Shown: positions 1 to 9,081 of the stretch, piece by piece
How the letters are laid out: every line of letters begins with the position of its first letter
Numbering within the stretch: the first letter of the stretch is position 1
From: Bog-756 sp963704585
Lineage (GTDB): Bacteria > Actinomycetota > Acidimicrobiia > Acidimicrobiales > RAAP-2
DNA: 64,000 nt
Reading direction: 5' to 3'
NCBI GenBank assembly: GCA_963704585.1
Contig: OY969919.1
Span: 248,001 to 312,000 of the forward strand
Notes under the pieces: model-generated
Told to the model about the DNA's origin: nothing
The model's database searches: none
Seen by the model: the letters and a program-made list of their open reading frames with translations, nothing else
Translations under genes and position numbers: made by a program

Positions 1-104
1 CGGAGGCGGCCGACGACCCGGAGTCCGTCGTCGACCTCGAATGCCTCGTACTCGAGCGAGCGCCGGTGGACCGGAACCGGACCGTCGTCGACGTCGTCCG
101 TCAT
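1..104 (-). CDS. DUF2889-like protein, N-terminal fragment
   Basis: Only the first 34 codons lie in the window; the gene continues past the left edge on the minus strand. The visible start reads MTDDVDDGPVPVHRRSLEYE and continues with a DGLRVVGRL stretch. This resembles the beginning of DUF2889 proteins, which open with an H-x-R-R pattern and an 'EGxL' strand, but the fragment is too short to be certain. Its ATG overlaps the TGA of the upstream heme-oxygenase-like gene in an ATGA arrangement, which suggests translational coupling. The function of DUF2889 is unknown. Confidence 0.5.
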   Translation of the reverse strand, partial: MTDDVDDGPVPVHRRSLEYEAFEVDDGLRVVGRL

Positions 105-451
105 CGGGGGGAGGGGAGGTCGACGATCTCGTACGACCAGAGCTCGCTCGCGACGCCCACCGGCCGCTGCTCCGAGCCCGCGTCGCCGTCCGCATGGGGG
201 TGGTCGACGGGACCCGGCCCGCGGTGCCCGTGCGCGAACGCCGGTGACTCGACCCAGGCGCGGAAGGACGACTCGTCGCGCCACCGGGTGACCACGAGCC
301 AGGTCGCACGGTCGTCCGTCGGTCGCAGCAGCTCGAAACCCTCGAAGCCGTCCGCGTGGTCGACGGCACCGGCCCGGTGAGCGAAGCGCCGGGCGAGCTC
401 GTCCCCGGCTCCCTCCCGGACGGTGATGGCATTGATCTTCACGACGCTCAT
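101..451 (-). CDS. mhuD: MhuD/IsdG-type heme-degrading monooxygenase
   Basis: A 116-residue antibiotic-biosynthesis-monooxygenase (ABM) fold protein. It closely follows the mycobacterial MhuD pattern: it opens MSVVKINAIT, keeps a GAGDELARRFAHRAG helix and a GFEGFELLRP strand. The catalytic positions of this family are present: Asn7, the Trp of the SFRAW motif, and a His in FAHGHRG. Enzymes of this type open heme in the cytosol and release iron. I chose the start at the VVKIN motif; an in-frame ATG 23 codons upstream would add residues not seen in the family. The C-terminal tail after the catalytic His is longer and richer in Asp and His than I expect. It is coupled to the next gene by an ATGA overlap. 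Confidence 0.8.
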   Translation of the reverse strand: MSVVKINAITVREGAGDELARRFAHRAGAVDHADGFEGFELLRPTDDRATWLVVTRWRDESSFRAWVESPAFAHGHRGPGPVDHPHADGDAGSEQRPVGVASELWSYEIVDLPSPR

Positions 452-558
452 GGTCCGATCTTTGCCCGGTGGGTCAGGGGCTCCAAATCGGCGGATCGTC
501 TCCGGTCCCCGCGCGCTCACATGCTCGTAGTTACGGGCGTGTGATACCGTTGAGCAGC

Positions 559-593
559 AGGTTGACCGTGAGGTTTGGGTTGACGGTCAACCT
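559..593. promoter_or_regulatory. 11-bp inverted repeat upstream of merR gene
   Basis: AGGTTGACCGT (559-569) is followed after 13 bases by its exact reverse complement ACGGTCAACCT (583-593). The spacer holds another GGTTTGGG/TTGAC-like partial copy, so the site also reads as direct repeats of a TTGAC unit. It ends 23 bases before the MerR start codon and just ahead of the Shine-Dalgarno. Its size and position fit a regulator site, most simply for autoregulation by the adjacent MerR protein; that link is inference. Confidence 0.6.
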
Positions 594-616
594 CCGATCG
601 AGGTGGAGGAACGAGC

Positions 617-1129
<513 letters not shown>

Positions 1130-1143
1130 GCACGCGTCTCACC

Positions 1144-1524
1144 ATGGCAGGTCGCGACGCGACGGAGCGCCCGGTCCGCTTCGCACACGAGTCCGAGCAG
1201 CGGTTCGCCCGCATCCTCGACTTCTACGGGGTCGAGTGGGAGTACGAACCGGTCGAATTCATCCTCGACTGGGACCCGGCCGGCCGCCCGACCGCGGCGT
1301 TCCGCCCCGACTTCTGGCTGCCGACGCCCGGCCTCTTCGTGGAGCTCACGACCCTCAACCAGCGTCTCGTGACGAAGAAGAACGGCAAGGTCCGCCGCCT
1401 CGCCGAGCTCTACCCCGAAGTCCGGGTCACCGTCCTCTACCAGCGCGACACCCTCGCGCTGCTCGCGAAGTACGGTCTCGCCGGCGACGCACCCGGCCGG
1501 ACCTCCACCGCCCGCTCCGCCTGA
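1144..1524 (+). CDS. Conserved hypothetical, nuclease-fold-like protein
   Basis: A 126-residue cytosolic protein lying between merR and gcvT. I do not recognise a named family. The arrangement HESEQRFARILDFYG, then RPDFWLP, then FVELT followed by TKKNGKVRRL and a VTVLYQRD strand resembles the core of PD-(D/E)xK nuclease-fold proteins (Asp in PDF, Glu in VEL, nearby Lys), but the usual ExK is ELT here, so activity is doubtful. The first ATG was chosen; a TTG 18 bases upstream, overlapping the merR stop, is an alternative start. Only 14 bases separate it from merR, so the two are probably co-transcribed. Confidence 0.65.
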   Translation: MAGRDATERPVRFAHESEQRFARILDFYGVEWEYEPVEFILDWDPAGRPTAAFRPDFWLPTPGLFVELTTLNQRLVTKKNGKVRRLAELYPEVRVTVLYQRDTLALLAKYGLAGDAPGRTSTARSA

Positions 1525-1549
1525 TCCCGGCCGCCGCTAGCCTCCAGGC

Positions 1550-2669
1550 GTGGGCGCAGCAGACACCGCGACGGAGAACAGCCGCGGCAGGCGCACTCCG
1601 GCACACCGCGCTGATCGACGCGCACCGCGCACTCGGCGCGAAGCTCGTCGAGTTCGGCGGCTGGGAGATGCCGCTCGCCTACGAGTCCGGCACCATCGCA
1701 GAGCACCGGGCCTGCCGTCAGGCCGCCGTCGTCTTCGACGTGAGCCACCTCGGCACGGTCCGCGTGGACGGTGCCGGCTCCTTCGACGCGCTGCAGGCGG
1801 CGCTCTCGAACGACCTGCGCAAGGTCGCCCCGGGGCGCGCGCAGTACACCCACCTGCTCGACGATGCGGACGGATCGGTCGTCGACGACATCATCGTCTG
1901 GTGGCGGGAGGACGAGGTCTTCGACGTCATGCCGAACGCCTCGAACACCTCTCGCGTCGTCGCGGCCATCGGTGGTGAGGACACGACCGGCGGGCGCTGC
2001 GTGCTCGCGGTGCAGGGTCCACGGGCGCGAGCGCGGCTCGCGGAGGTGGTCCCCGGGGCGGCCGAGGTCGGACGGTTCCGAGTGCGGCCCTTCACCTGGC
2101 AGGGAGTCGAGTGCACCGTGGCAGGGACCGGGTACACCGGCGAGGACGGCGTCGAATGCGCGGTGCCCAACGAGGTCGCGGGCTCCCTCTGGGACGCCCT
2201 GCTCGCGGTCGGCATCGCGCCCGCGGGCCTCGGCGCCCGCGACACGCTCCGGCTCGAGGCGGGTCTCCCGCTCCACGGCCACGAGCTCGGGCCCGCCATC
2301 ACGCCGCTCCAGGCGGGGCTCGGCTGGGTCGTCGGCTGGGAGAAGGACGCCTTCCGTGGGCGGGACGCGCTGCTGGCGGAGCGAGCGCACGGGGCCCGGC
2401 GCCACCTCGTCGGCCTCGCCACCGAGGGTCGGCAGCCGCCACGTGAGGGCGCCGCGGTGCGCTGCGACGGCCGGGAGTCCGGACACGTGACGAGCGGCAA
2501 CTTCTCGCCCATGCTCGGCCACGGGATCGCGCTCGCCCTCGTCGATGCCGGTGTCGCGGTGGAGACCTCGACCGGTGTCGAACTCGAGCAGCGGGGGAGG
2601 ACGCTTGCGGCTTCCGTCGTGCCCACGCCCTTCGTGCGACCGGGCCAGTTCGCCTCCGCCACCGCCTAA
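1550..2669 (+). CDS. gcvT: Aminomethyltransferase GcvT (T-protein), start disturbed by frame break
   Basis: T-protein of the glycine cleavage system, which transfers the methylene group from aminomethyl-lipoyl H-protein to tetrahydrofolate and releases ammonia. Recognisable parts are LGAKLVEFGGWEMPL near the N terminus, the FDVSHLG motif, GTGYTGEDGVE, an LEAGLPLHGHEL segment, and a C-terminal barrel domain with VTSGNFSPMLG. The frame holding all these motifs has no ATG, GTG or TTG upstream of the conserved N terminus. A GTG at 1550 in another frame reads MGAADTATENSRG and would join perfectly if the base near 1589 were removed, so I place the start there and suspect a one-base error. gcvPA and gcvPB follow directly. 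Confidence 0.85.
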
Positions 2670-2721
2670 GGTTCGAGCGACCGCCGGACCCGACCCGAAC
2701 CCGCCACCGAGGAGCGTGCCC

Positions 2722-4071
2722 GTGGGCACCTACATCCCGCACACCGACGACGAGGTGGCGGCCATGCTCACCTTCCTCGGCCTCTCGTCGCTCGACGAGC
2801 TCTTCGAGGCGGTACCGGAGGCGGTCAGGCTCCAGCGGTCGCTCGAGCTGGCCGACGGCGCCGGCGAGCCCGACGTCCTCGCCCACCTCGAGGGCTACGC
2901 GTCACGCAACCGTGCCCGCAGCGACCGCCTCGTCTGCTTTGCCGGCGGAGGCGCGTACGACCACGAGATCCCACCGGTCACCCGTGCGCTCGCCGGTCGC
3001 TCGGAGTTCGTGACCTCCTACACCCCCTACCAACCCGAAGTGGCCCAGGGGGTGCTCCAGGCGATCTTCGAGTACCAGACGATGATCGCCCGGCTCGCCG
3101 GGCTGCCCGTGGCCAACGCGTCGCTCTACGACGGGGGCAGCTCCGCCGTCGAAGCGGTCAACCTCGGCACGGCTGCCACCGGCCGCGAGACGGCGTGGGT
3201 CTCCGAAGGCATCCATCCCCACTGGCGCGAGATGCTCGCGACCACTGCGGCAGGCACCGGTCACCGGCTCCGCACCGTCCCGCTCGTGGACGGCACCACC
3301 GCCTGGCCCGACCCGGAGCGGACGCCGGACGACCCGCCGGGCGTGGTCATGGTCGGCTACCCGAACTACCTCGGCTGCCTCGAGGACCTCGCCGCGGCAC
3401 GCCGGCTGTGCGACGAGACGGGAGCCCTCCTGGTGGTCGGCGCGGACCCCGTCGCCGCCGGGCTGCTCGCGTCGCCGGGGACGCGGGGTGCCGACCTGGT
3501 CGTCGGCGAGGGACAGGTCTTCGGGACGACGCTCGGCTTCGGCGGGCCCTACCTCGGTCTCTTCGCCTGCGCGTCGGCGCACGTGCGCCGACTCCCGGGA
3601 CGGCTGGTCGGGGAGACGGTGGACGTCGAGGGACGGCGCGCCTACGTGACGACCCTCCGCGCGCGGGAGCAGGACATCCGTCGCGAGAAGGCGACCTCCA
3701 ACGTCTGCACGAACCAGACGCTCATGGCGGTGACTGCGGCGATCCAGCTGGGCTGGCTCGGCACCTCCGGTCTGGTCGAGATGGGTCGCCGGTGCGCGCA
3801 GGCCACCCACTACCTGCGTGACGCGCTGCTCGCCTCCGAGCGGATCGAGCCCTTCGCCGGCGCCCCGGTCGTTCGTGAGTTCGCGGTGCGCCTGCCCCTC
3901 CCTGCCGACATCGTCATCGAACGGATGGCCGACGCCGGCTTCCTCGCCGGCCTCTCGCTCGAGGGCGCGGTCGAGGGCGGCGAACACGGTCTGCTCGTCA
4001 CCGTGACCGAGCGGCGCACTCGTGACGAGGTCGACGCGTACGTGACCGCCCTCGCGAAGGCGGTGGCCTGA
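2722..4071 (+). CDS. gcvPA: Glycine dehydrogenase (P-protein) subunit 1, GcvPA
   Basis: Alpha subunit of the two-subunit, PLP-dependent glycine decarboxylase. The 449-residue length is usual for the split form. It opens VGTYIPHTDDEVAAML, the typical YIPHT start, and has SYTPYQPEVAQGVLQAIFEY, NASLYDGGSSAVEA and a TSNVCTNQTLMAV segment. As expected for this subunit it lacks the PLP lysine. The GTG at 2722 was chosen because GAGGAG lies 7 bases upstream; the GTG at 2716 is too close to it. The stop codon overlaps the gcvPB start by one base (TGATG), which suggests coupled translation of the two subunits. Confidence 0.93.
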   Translation: MGTYIPHTDDEVAAMLTFLGLSSLDELFEAVPEAVRLQRSLELADGAGEPDVLAHLEGYASRNRARSDRLVCFAGGGAYDHEIPPVTRALAGRSEFVTSYTPYQPEVAQGVLQAIFEYQTMIARLAGLPVANASLYDGGSSAVEAVNLGTAATGRETAWVSEGIHPHWREMLATTAAGTGHRLRTVPLVDGTTAWPDPERTPDDPPGVVMVGYPNYLGCLEDLAAARRLCDETGALLVVGADPVAAGLLASPGTRGADLVVGEGQVFGTTLGFGGPYLGLFACASAHVRRLPGRLVGETVDVEGRRAYVTTLRAREQDIRREKATSNVCTNQTLMAVTAAIQLGWLGTSGLVEMGRRCAQATHYLRDALLASERIEPFAGAPVVREFAVRLPLPADIVIERMADAGFLAGLSLEGAVEGGEHGLLVTVTERRTRDEVDAYVTALAKAVA

Positions 4072-5642
4072 TGGCTGCGGACACTGGCCCGACCGAATCC
4101 TCCGGCTCGCACGGCCCGGTCGCCCACGGAGCGGCCGGCGGGCAGGCCACCAGTGCGCCGCTTCTCGGACGCGCGTCGGAGCCGACCCTGTTCGAGCTCT
4201 CGCACCCGGGGCGGCGCGCATGGTCGTTCCGGAGCACGGGAATCCCGGAGCGGACCGTCGAGGACCTCGTCCCGGCCGAGCACCGCCGCGGCGAGCCCGT
4301 CGACGTGGCGGAGGTCGCCGAGCGCGACCTCGTCGCGCACTTCACGCGGCTCTCGCACCGGCAGTTCTCGGTCGACCTCGGCGCGTACCCGCTCGGCTCC
4401 TGCACCATGAAGTACAACCCGAAGATCTGCGACGCCGTCGCCGGCCTCCCGGGACTCGCGGGCGTGCACCCCGGGGCGCCGGCCTCCCTCACCCAGGGAT
4501 GGCTCGGGCTCATGGTCGAGCTCGAGGAGGTCCTCTGCGAGATCACCGGGATGGCCGCCGCGACGCTGCAGCCCGCCGCGGGAGCGGCGGGCGAGCTCAC
4601 CGGCCTGCTCCTCATGCGCGCGTGGCACGAGGCGCAGGGGTCGGCGCGTTCCAAGGTGATCATCCCGGACTCCGCGCACGGGACGAATCCTGCGTCGGTC
4701 ACGCTCAGCGGCTACGAGGCGGTCACCGTGCCGAGCGACGAGCGCGGCTGCGTCGACATGGCGGCCCTCCGCCGGGAGCTCGACGAGGACGTGGCGGGCA
4801 TCATGCTCACCAACCCGAACACGCTCGGGCTCTTTGAGGAGGACATCGCCGAGATCGCGGCGGCCGTGCACGAGGTCGGGGGGCTCCTCTACTACGACGG
4901 GGCCAACCTCAACGCGATCCTCGGCGTCGTGCGCCCCGGGGACATGGGCTTCGACATCGTGCACATGAACCTGCACAAGACGTTCGCGACCCCCCACGGC
5001 GGGGGAGGGCCGGGTGCCGGTCCGGTCGCGGTCTCCGAGCGCCTCGTCCCCTTCCTGCCCGGTCCGCGGCCGGTCCGCCTCGACGCGGGCGGCTCGGAGC
5101 CGGCATTCGGCTGGGAGCGACCGTCGCACTCGATCGGGCGGATGCACACCTGGCACGGCAACGCCCTCGTCCTCGCCCGGGCGCTCGCCTACATCCTCGT
5201 GAACGGCGGGGACGGGCTCAAGCGCGTCGCGCAGATCGCCGTGCTCAATGCGAACTGGCTCCGCCAGCGCCTCCACGGCACCTACGACGTCCCCTTCGAC
5301 CGACCGTGCATGCACGAGACCGTGCTGTCGGCGCGCACGTTGAAGCAGGCCCACGGGGTGCGCGCCCTCGATGTCGCGAAGCGCCTGCTCGAGGAGGGCT
5401 TCCATGCGCCGACCGTCTACTTCCCGCTGATCGTGGACGAGGCGCTCATGATCGAGCCGACCGAGACCGAGAGCCCGCAGACCCTCGAGGCCCTGGCCGA
5501 GGCGCTCGAGCGCATCGCGCAGGAGGCGGCGACCGGTGAGCCGGGGGCGATGGCCGAGTATCCGATCGGCACGCCGGTCCGCCGGGTCGACGAGGCCCGC
5601 GCCGCCCGCACGCTGGTTCCGACGTTCGACGCTCGGGTCTGA
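4071..5642 (+). CDS. gcvPB: Glycine dehydrogenase (P-protein) subunit 2, GcvPB
   Basis: Beta subunit of glycine decarboxylase, 523 residues. It carries the PLP-binding lysine at about residue 303 within NLHKTFATPHGGGGPG, plus SCTMKYNPKI, PDSAHGTNPASV and the C-terminal PTETES segment typical of the family. The first 50 or so residues are a Gly/Ala-rich extension before the conserved start of the family (LGRASEPTLFELSHPGR). With GcvT and GcvPA it gives three of the four glycine cleavage components; GcvH is not in the window. Confidence 0.93.
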   Translation: MAADTGPTESSGSHGPVAHGAAGGQATSAPLLGRASEPTLFELSHPGRRAWSFRSTGIPERTVEDLVPAEHRRGEPVDVAEVAERDLVAHFTRLSHRQFSVDLGAYPLGSCTMKYNPKICDAVAGLPGLAGVHPGAPASLTQGWLGLMVELEEVLCEITGMAAATLQPAAGAAGELTGLLLMRAWHEAQGSARSKVIIPDSAHGTNPASVTLSGYEAVTVPSDERGCVDMAALRRELDEDVAGIMLTNPNTLGLFEEDIAEIAAAVHEVGGLLYYDGANLNAILGVVRPGDMGFDIVHMNLHKTFATPHGGGGPGAGPVAVSERLVPFLPGPRPVRLDAGGSEPAFGWERPSHSIGRMHTWHGNALVLARALAYILVNGGDGLKRVAQIAVLNANWLRQRLHGTYDVPFDRPCMHETVLSARTLKQAHGVRALDVAKRLLEEGFHAPTVYFPLIVDEALMIEPTETESPQTLEALAEALERIAQEAATGEPGAMAEYPIGTPVRRVDEARAARTLVPTFDARV

Positions 5643-5676
5643 CTCCGTGCCCGATGTGCCTCGACGCGCCTGATCG

Positions 5677-6435
5677 CTAGTCGAGCAGGTCGGGCTCCTC
5701 GGCCACGATCCGCTCGAAGAGGGGCTGGAAGCTGAACCAGCCCGCGAGGTGCGAACCGACCTGCGTCTGGGTCAGGCGGGCCATCTCCGCTTCGATGAGC
5801 ACGGGCGTGCCCGCGGCCTCGGCGAGGAGCTGCGCCTGACAGGAGCGCTCCATGGTGATGAACCACCAGGCCGCCTCGTCGACGCTGTGGCCCACCGTGA
5901 GCAGGCCGTGGTTGCGCAGGATGGTGGCCTTGTGGTCGCCGAGCGCGTGGGCGATGCGCTTGCCCTCGTCGAGGTCGAGCACGACGCCCGTGTAGTCGTC
6001 GAAGAGGGCGTGGTCCTCGTAGAAGGCGCACACGTCCTGGGTGATCGGGTCGAGCGGCCGGCCGAGCGCCGACCACGACTTGCCGTAGATCGAGTGTGCA
6101 TGGGCCGCGGCGACGACGTCTGGACGGGCCTCGTGCACGTTCGAGTGGATGACGAACGCCGCGGTGTTGACCGGTGCGTCGCCCTCGACGACGGTCCCCT
6201 CGCGGTCGACGAGGATGAGATCGGAGACCCGGATCTGGCCGAAGTGCTTGGCGAAGGGATTGACCCAGAAGTGGTCGAGGCGCTCGGGGTCGCGGGCGGT
6301 GATGTGTCCCGCCACCCCTTCGTTGAAGCCGAATTTCGAGAAGAGGCGGAAGGCGGCCGCGAGACGTTGCTTGCGATGGAGCCGTTCCTCCTCGGGGGAG
6401 TCGAAGGTTTGCGGCATCGGCACGGTCGTGGTCAC
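5677..6435 (-). CDS. Class II aldolase/adducin family protein
   Basis: A 252-residue cytosolic protein of the class II aldolase/adducin family. The zinc ligands of the family are visible: the His pair in AAAHAHSIYG and a third His in LRNHGLLTVG. The N-terminal LFSKFGFNEGVAGHITARDP motif is also typical. Members are sugar-phosphate aldolases, epimerases or decarboxylases; the substrate cannot be read from the sequence. I chose the GTG at 6435 because GAGGAG lies 7 bases upstream; the frame is open further but without family similarity. It converges on gcvPB with 34 bases between the stops. Confidence 0.85.
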   Translation of the reverse strand: MTTTVPMPQTFDSPEEERLHRKQRLAAAFRLFSKFGFNEGVAGHITARDPERLDHFWVNPFAKHFGQIRVSDLILVDREGTVVEGDAPVNTAAFVIHSNVHEARPDVVAAAHAHSIYGKSWSALGRPLDPITQDVCAFYEDHALFDDYTGVVLDLDEGKRIAHALGDHKATILRNHGLLTVGHSVDEAAWWFITMERSCQAQLLAEAAGTPVLIEAEMARLTQTQVGSHLAGWFSFQPLFERIVAEEPDLLD

Positions 6436-6517
6436 GGCATCCTCCTCGTGGCGCCCGTCGGGTCGACCTGTCCCGAGTGTAGGCCCGGCCGGCGTCGCAG
6501 CACCCGCCGCACCGCCG

Positions 6518-7006
6518 TCACGGCGGGTCAGGGCCGTCCCCCGCACGACCGCCCTTGCGAGCGAGCAGCTCGAGGGTGCGCGGATCCTCCACGCCGTCGA
6601 AGTACCGGTCGATCGCGGCGGCGAAGGCGGGTGCCTGCTCGTCCACCCGGTGGAAGAGGGTCATCGACGAACGGAACTTGAGGTCGTCGGGACGGCCGAA
6701 GATCTCGGTCGCGCTGCGCCCCTCGATCCCGTTCACCGCGGCGGTGCACTCGAGGAGTCGGGCGCCGAGCACCGGGTGCTCGAGGTACCGACGGGCTTCG
6801 TCGGCGTCCGCGAGGCCGTAGCGTTCGGCGGTCGCGGACCGGCCGAGCCCGCGCAGCTGCGGGAAGACGAACCACATCCAGTGCGTGGTCTTTCGACCGC
6901 CGCGCAACTCCGCGAGGGCGTTTCCGTAGGTCCCCGCCTGTGCCGCGATGAACCGTTCGGGTCCGTCGTCTCCTTGTCGGGGTGGGCCGGCGCGTCGCTC
7001 CGTCAT
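6518..7006 (-). CDS. DUF1810 family protein
   Basis: A 162-residue protein matching DUF1810 (YeaO-independent, calpastatin-like name in some databases): RFIAAQAGTYGNALAELRGG, KTTHWMWFVFPQLRGLGRS, YLEHPVLGARLLEC and FRSSMTLFHRVDE are the landmarks of the family. The molecular role is not established. The ATG 16 residues before the conserved RFIAAQ motif was chosen. Transcription diverges from the methyltransferase-like gene, with about 106 bases between the starts. Confidence 0.85.
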   Translation of the reverse strand: MTERRAGPPRQGDDGPERFIAAQAGTYGNALAELRGGRKTTHWMWFVFPQLRGLGRSATAERYGLADADEARRYLEHPVLGARLLECTAAVNGIEGRSATEIFGRPDDLKFRSSMTLFHRVDEQAPAFAAAIDRYFDGVEDPRTLELLARKGGRAGDGPDPP

Positions 7007-7112
7007 GCGCCGGATCCCCCTCGTCGTGAGGCGGCCGTCGTCACCGAGGAGCCCGGACGGCGGTCCCCTGCGGTGTTTGGCGCGCACCGCTCCGTGGCCC
7101 ATACTGGTACCG

Positions 7113-7883
7113 ATGGGGCACGTCCGATTCGGGATCCCGATGGATCTGGTGGTACCGCTGATCGCCGAGTGCGGCCTCCGTTCCGCGGTCGAGACCGGAA
7201 CGTTCCGAGGCGACTCGACGGCGTGTCTGGTCGCGGCGGTCCCCGACGTCTGGACGGCCGAGGTCGAAGAGAAGTTCTACCGCAAGTGCGTGCAGCGATT
7301 CGCCGGCGACGACCGGGTCCACCTCGAGCTCGGACCCTCGCCCGAGGTCCTCGCGAGGATCGCTCCCGACGTCCGTGGGCCTTCCTTCTTCTGGCTCGAC
7401 GCTCACTACTTTCCCGGCCGCGACGAGGATCCCACAGCGTACTGCCCGGCCCTCGCCGAGCTCGAAGCCATCCGTTCCTATGACGGAATCGCCGACTCCT
7501 GCATCCTCATCGACGACGCGCGCATGTTCCTCGGGCCGAACGCGTGGTACCCGACGGCCGAGTGGCCGACGATGACCGAGATCGTCGATGCGCTGCGACT
7601 CGACGCGGACCGTCACGTGACCATTCTCGACGACGTGATCATCGCGGTGCCTCAGCACGCCCGTCACGTGGTCGACACCTGGTGGACGAAGGTGTCACGA
7701 GAGCGCAACGGGAACGAGTACCACAGCCACCAGCTCATCCAGGCCCTCAACCCCTCGCCCGGGCTCGCGCTCAACCGGCTCGCCCGCAGCCTGGTGCCCA
7801 AGCCGGTGGCATCCCGGGTCGGCCGTCGCCGGGCCAAGGCTGCCGCACGCGCACGCGCCGGAGTAGCGACAGACCCCAGCTGA
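7113..7883 (+). CDS. SAM-dependent methyltransferase-like protein
   Basis: A 256-residue protein with a Rossmann-like core: SAVETGTFRGDSTACLVAA is a class I methyltransferase glycine-rich loop, WTAEVEEKFYRKC the following acidic strand, and SFFWLDAHYFPG plus SCILIDDARMF the later acidic strands. The layout resembles the cephalosporin hydroxylase/TylF or 24-type methyltransferase-like proteins often found with glycan genes, but no target is evident. The basic C terminus (VGRRRAKAAARARAG) could bind nucleic acid or membrane. It stands alone in its context. Confidence 0.7.
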   Translation: MGHVRFGIPMDLVVPLIAECGLRSAVETGTFRGDSTACLVAAVPDVWTAEVEEKFYRKCVQRFAGDDRVHLELGPSPEVLARIAPDVRGPSFFWLDAHYFPGRDEDPTAYCPALAELEAIRSYDGIADSCILIDDARMFLGPNAWYPTAEWPTMTEIVDALRLDADRHVTILDDVIIAVPQHARHVVDTWWTKVSRERNGNEYHSHQLIQALNPSPGLALNRLARSLVPKPVASRVGRRRAKAAARARAGVATDPS

Positions 7884-7968
7884 CCGTTCGACGCGCGCTG
7901 CGGACGCTCCGACTGACAGAACCCGATGCCGGCTCAAGGGCCGGGGCCTTCCGGTCGACATCACCGCA

Positions 7969-8100
7969 ATGGGACACCGGCCCGTGCGCCAGCGATCCTT
8001 CATCGCCCTCTTCGCGACCTTTACCGTCCTCACCCTGATCCCGCTCGTCCTGCTCGGGCTCTTCCTCGCCGCGACCGTCGCCACCGCGGCCGGCCCATAG
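7969..8100 (+). CDS. Possible small membrane protein, 43 aa
   Basis: A short frame beginning MGHRPVRQRSFIALFATF with a basic head, one hydrophobic segment of about 22 residues rich in Leu and Ala, and a Gly-Pro end. It fills the gap between the methyltransferase-like gene and the YgiD gene. No Shine-Dalgarno is apparent and I know no homologue, so this may be chance. Confidence 0.3.
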   Translation: MGHRPVRQRSFIALFATFTVLTLIPLVLLGLFLAATVATAAGP

Positions 8101-8104
8101 GGTT

Positions 8105-8118
8105 CGGGCCCCGGCCCG
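8105..8118. terminator. GC hairpin between convergent genes
   Basis: CGGGCC and GGCCCG separated by CC form a compact perfect hairpin in the convergent gap downstream of the small membrane ORF and the YgiD gene. There is no T-run, so intrinsic termination is uncertain. Confidence 0.3.
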
Positions 8119-8136
8119 CGTGGGGGAGGAGAGCGG

Positions 8137-8928
8137 TCAGGCGGCGACGTCGCCCAGGGTGAAGCAGGTCATCGAGAGAGAACCGTAGGCGTAGCCGCTG
8201 ACCAGAACGTCGGTGGGTTCCCCCGCCGCCGCGGCGAGACCCGCCAGATAGAGGAGCGGCAGGAAGTGGTCGGGGGTCGGGGCCGCGTCCCGATAGTCCG
8301 GGTGCTCGATGAGCGATGCCGCGTCCTCCGGGTGCTCGGTCATGACCTCGCGGGCGGCCTCGTCGAAACGTCGCGCCCAATCGGTGCCCGCGTCGGGATG
8401 TGACCAGTCGATCCGGCTGAGGTCGTGCACGACGTTCCCGCTGCCGATGACGAGGACGCCCCGCTCGCGGAGCGGTGCAAGCCTCCTCCCGAGGTCGAAG
8501 TGGTAGTCGGGCCCCTCGCCCGCGTCGATCGAGAGCTGCACGACCGGGACCGTCGCCTCCGGAAAGGTGTGGACGAGCACGGACCAGGTGCCGTGGTCGA
8601 TGCCCCAGCCCTGCGTGTCGAGGAGCACCTCCGTCGGTGAGAGCAGCTCGGCGACCTCGGCCGCCAGCTCCGGGTCGCCCGGTGCGGGGTACTCGACCGC
8701 GAAGAGCTCGTCCGGGAAGCCGAAAAAATCGTGGATCGTGCGAGGGGCGGGCATCGCCGTGACCGCCGTGACACCGGTGTACCAGTGGGCCGAGACGGAC
8801 AGCACCGCCCGCGGCGTCCGCACCCCGGCACCGAGGGCCCGCCAGGACTCGGTGTACCGGTTGGTCTCGAGCGTGTTCATCGGGTTGCCGTGTCCGAGAA
8901 AGGCCGCCGGCATCAGTTCGTCGGACAT
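8137..8928 (-). CDS. ygiD: 4,5-DOPA-extradiol-dioxygenase family protein (YgiD/LigB)
   Basis: A 263-residue member of the class III extradiol ring-cleavage dioxygenase family. The metal and active-site histidines of the YgiD/DODA group are present: AFLGHGNPMNTL at the N terminus, SVSAHWYT, GWGIDHGTWSVL and GSGNVVHDL. It probably opens catechol-type rings in the cytosol; the natural substrate in bacteria is unknown. AGGAGG lies 6-7 bases upstream of the chosen ATG. It diverges from the DUF1801 gene across about 150 bases. Confidence 0.9.
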   Translation of the reverse strand: MSDELMPAAFLGHGNPMNTLETNRYTESWRALGAGVRTPRAVLSVSAHWYTGVTAVTAMPAPRTIHDFFGFPDELFAVEYPAPGDPELAAEVAELLSPTEVLLDTQGWGIDHGTWSVLVHTFPEATVPVVQLSIDAGEGPDYHFDLGRRLAPLRERGVLVIGSGNVVHDLSRIDWSHPDAGTDWARRFDEAAREVMTEHPEDAASLIEHPDYRDAAPTPDHFLPLLYLAGLAAAAGEPTDVLVSGYAYGSLSMTCFTLGDVAA

Positions 8929-9081
8929 CGCACCTCCTGTACCCCATCCGGTCGAGCAGCTTCGAATCCCCCGACGACGGTACGCCACCCGTCGGTCGGT
9001 CCGGCGCCTCCACGCAACTACTATTCCTCCCTGCGGCAACAGCCAGCGGGCCTACACCCGCAAGGGGAGGAGCGCACGCAC

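Noticed and set aside
8950..8965. TTCGAAT motif like a tRNA T-loop
   Set aside because: No pairing stem around it and no acceptor or anticodon arm at the right distances; no tRNA was found anywhere in the window.
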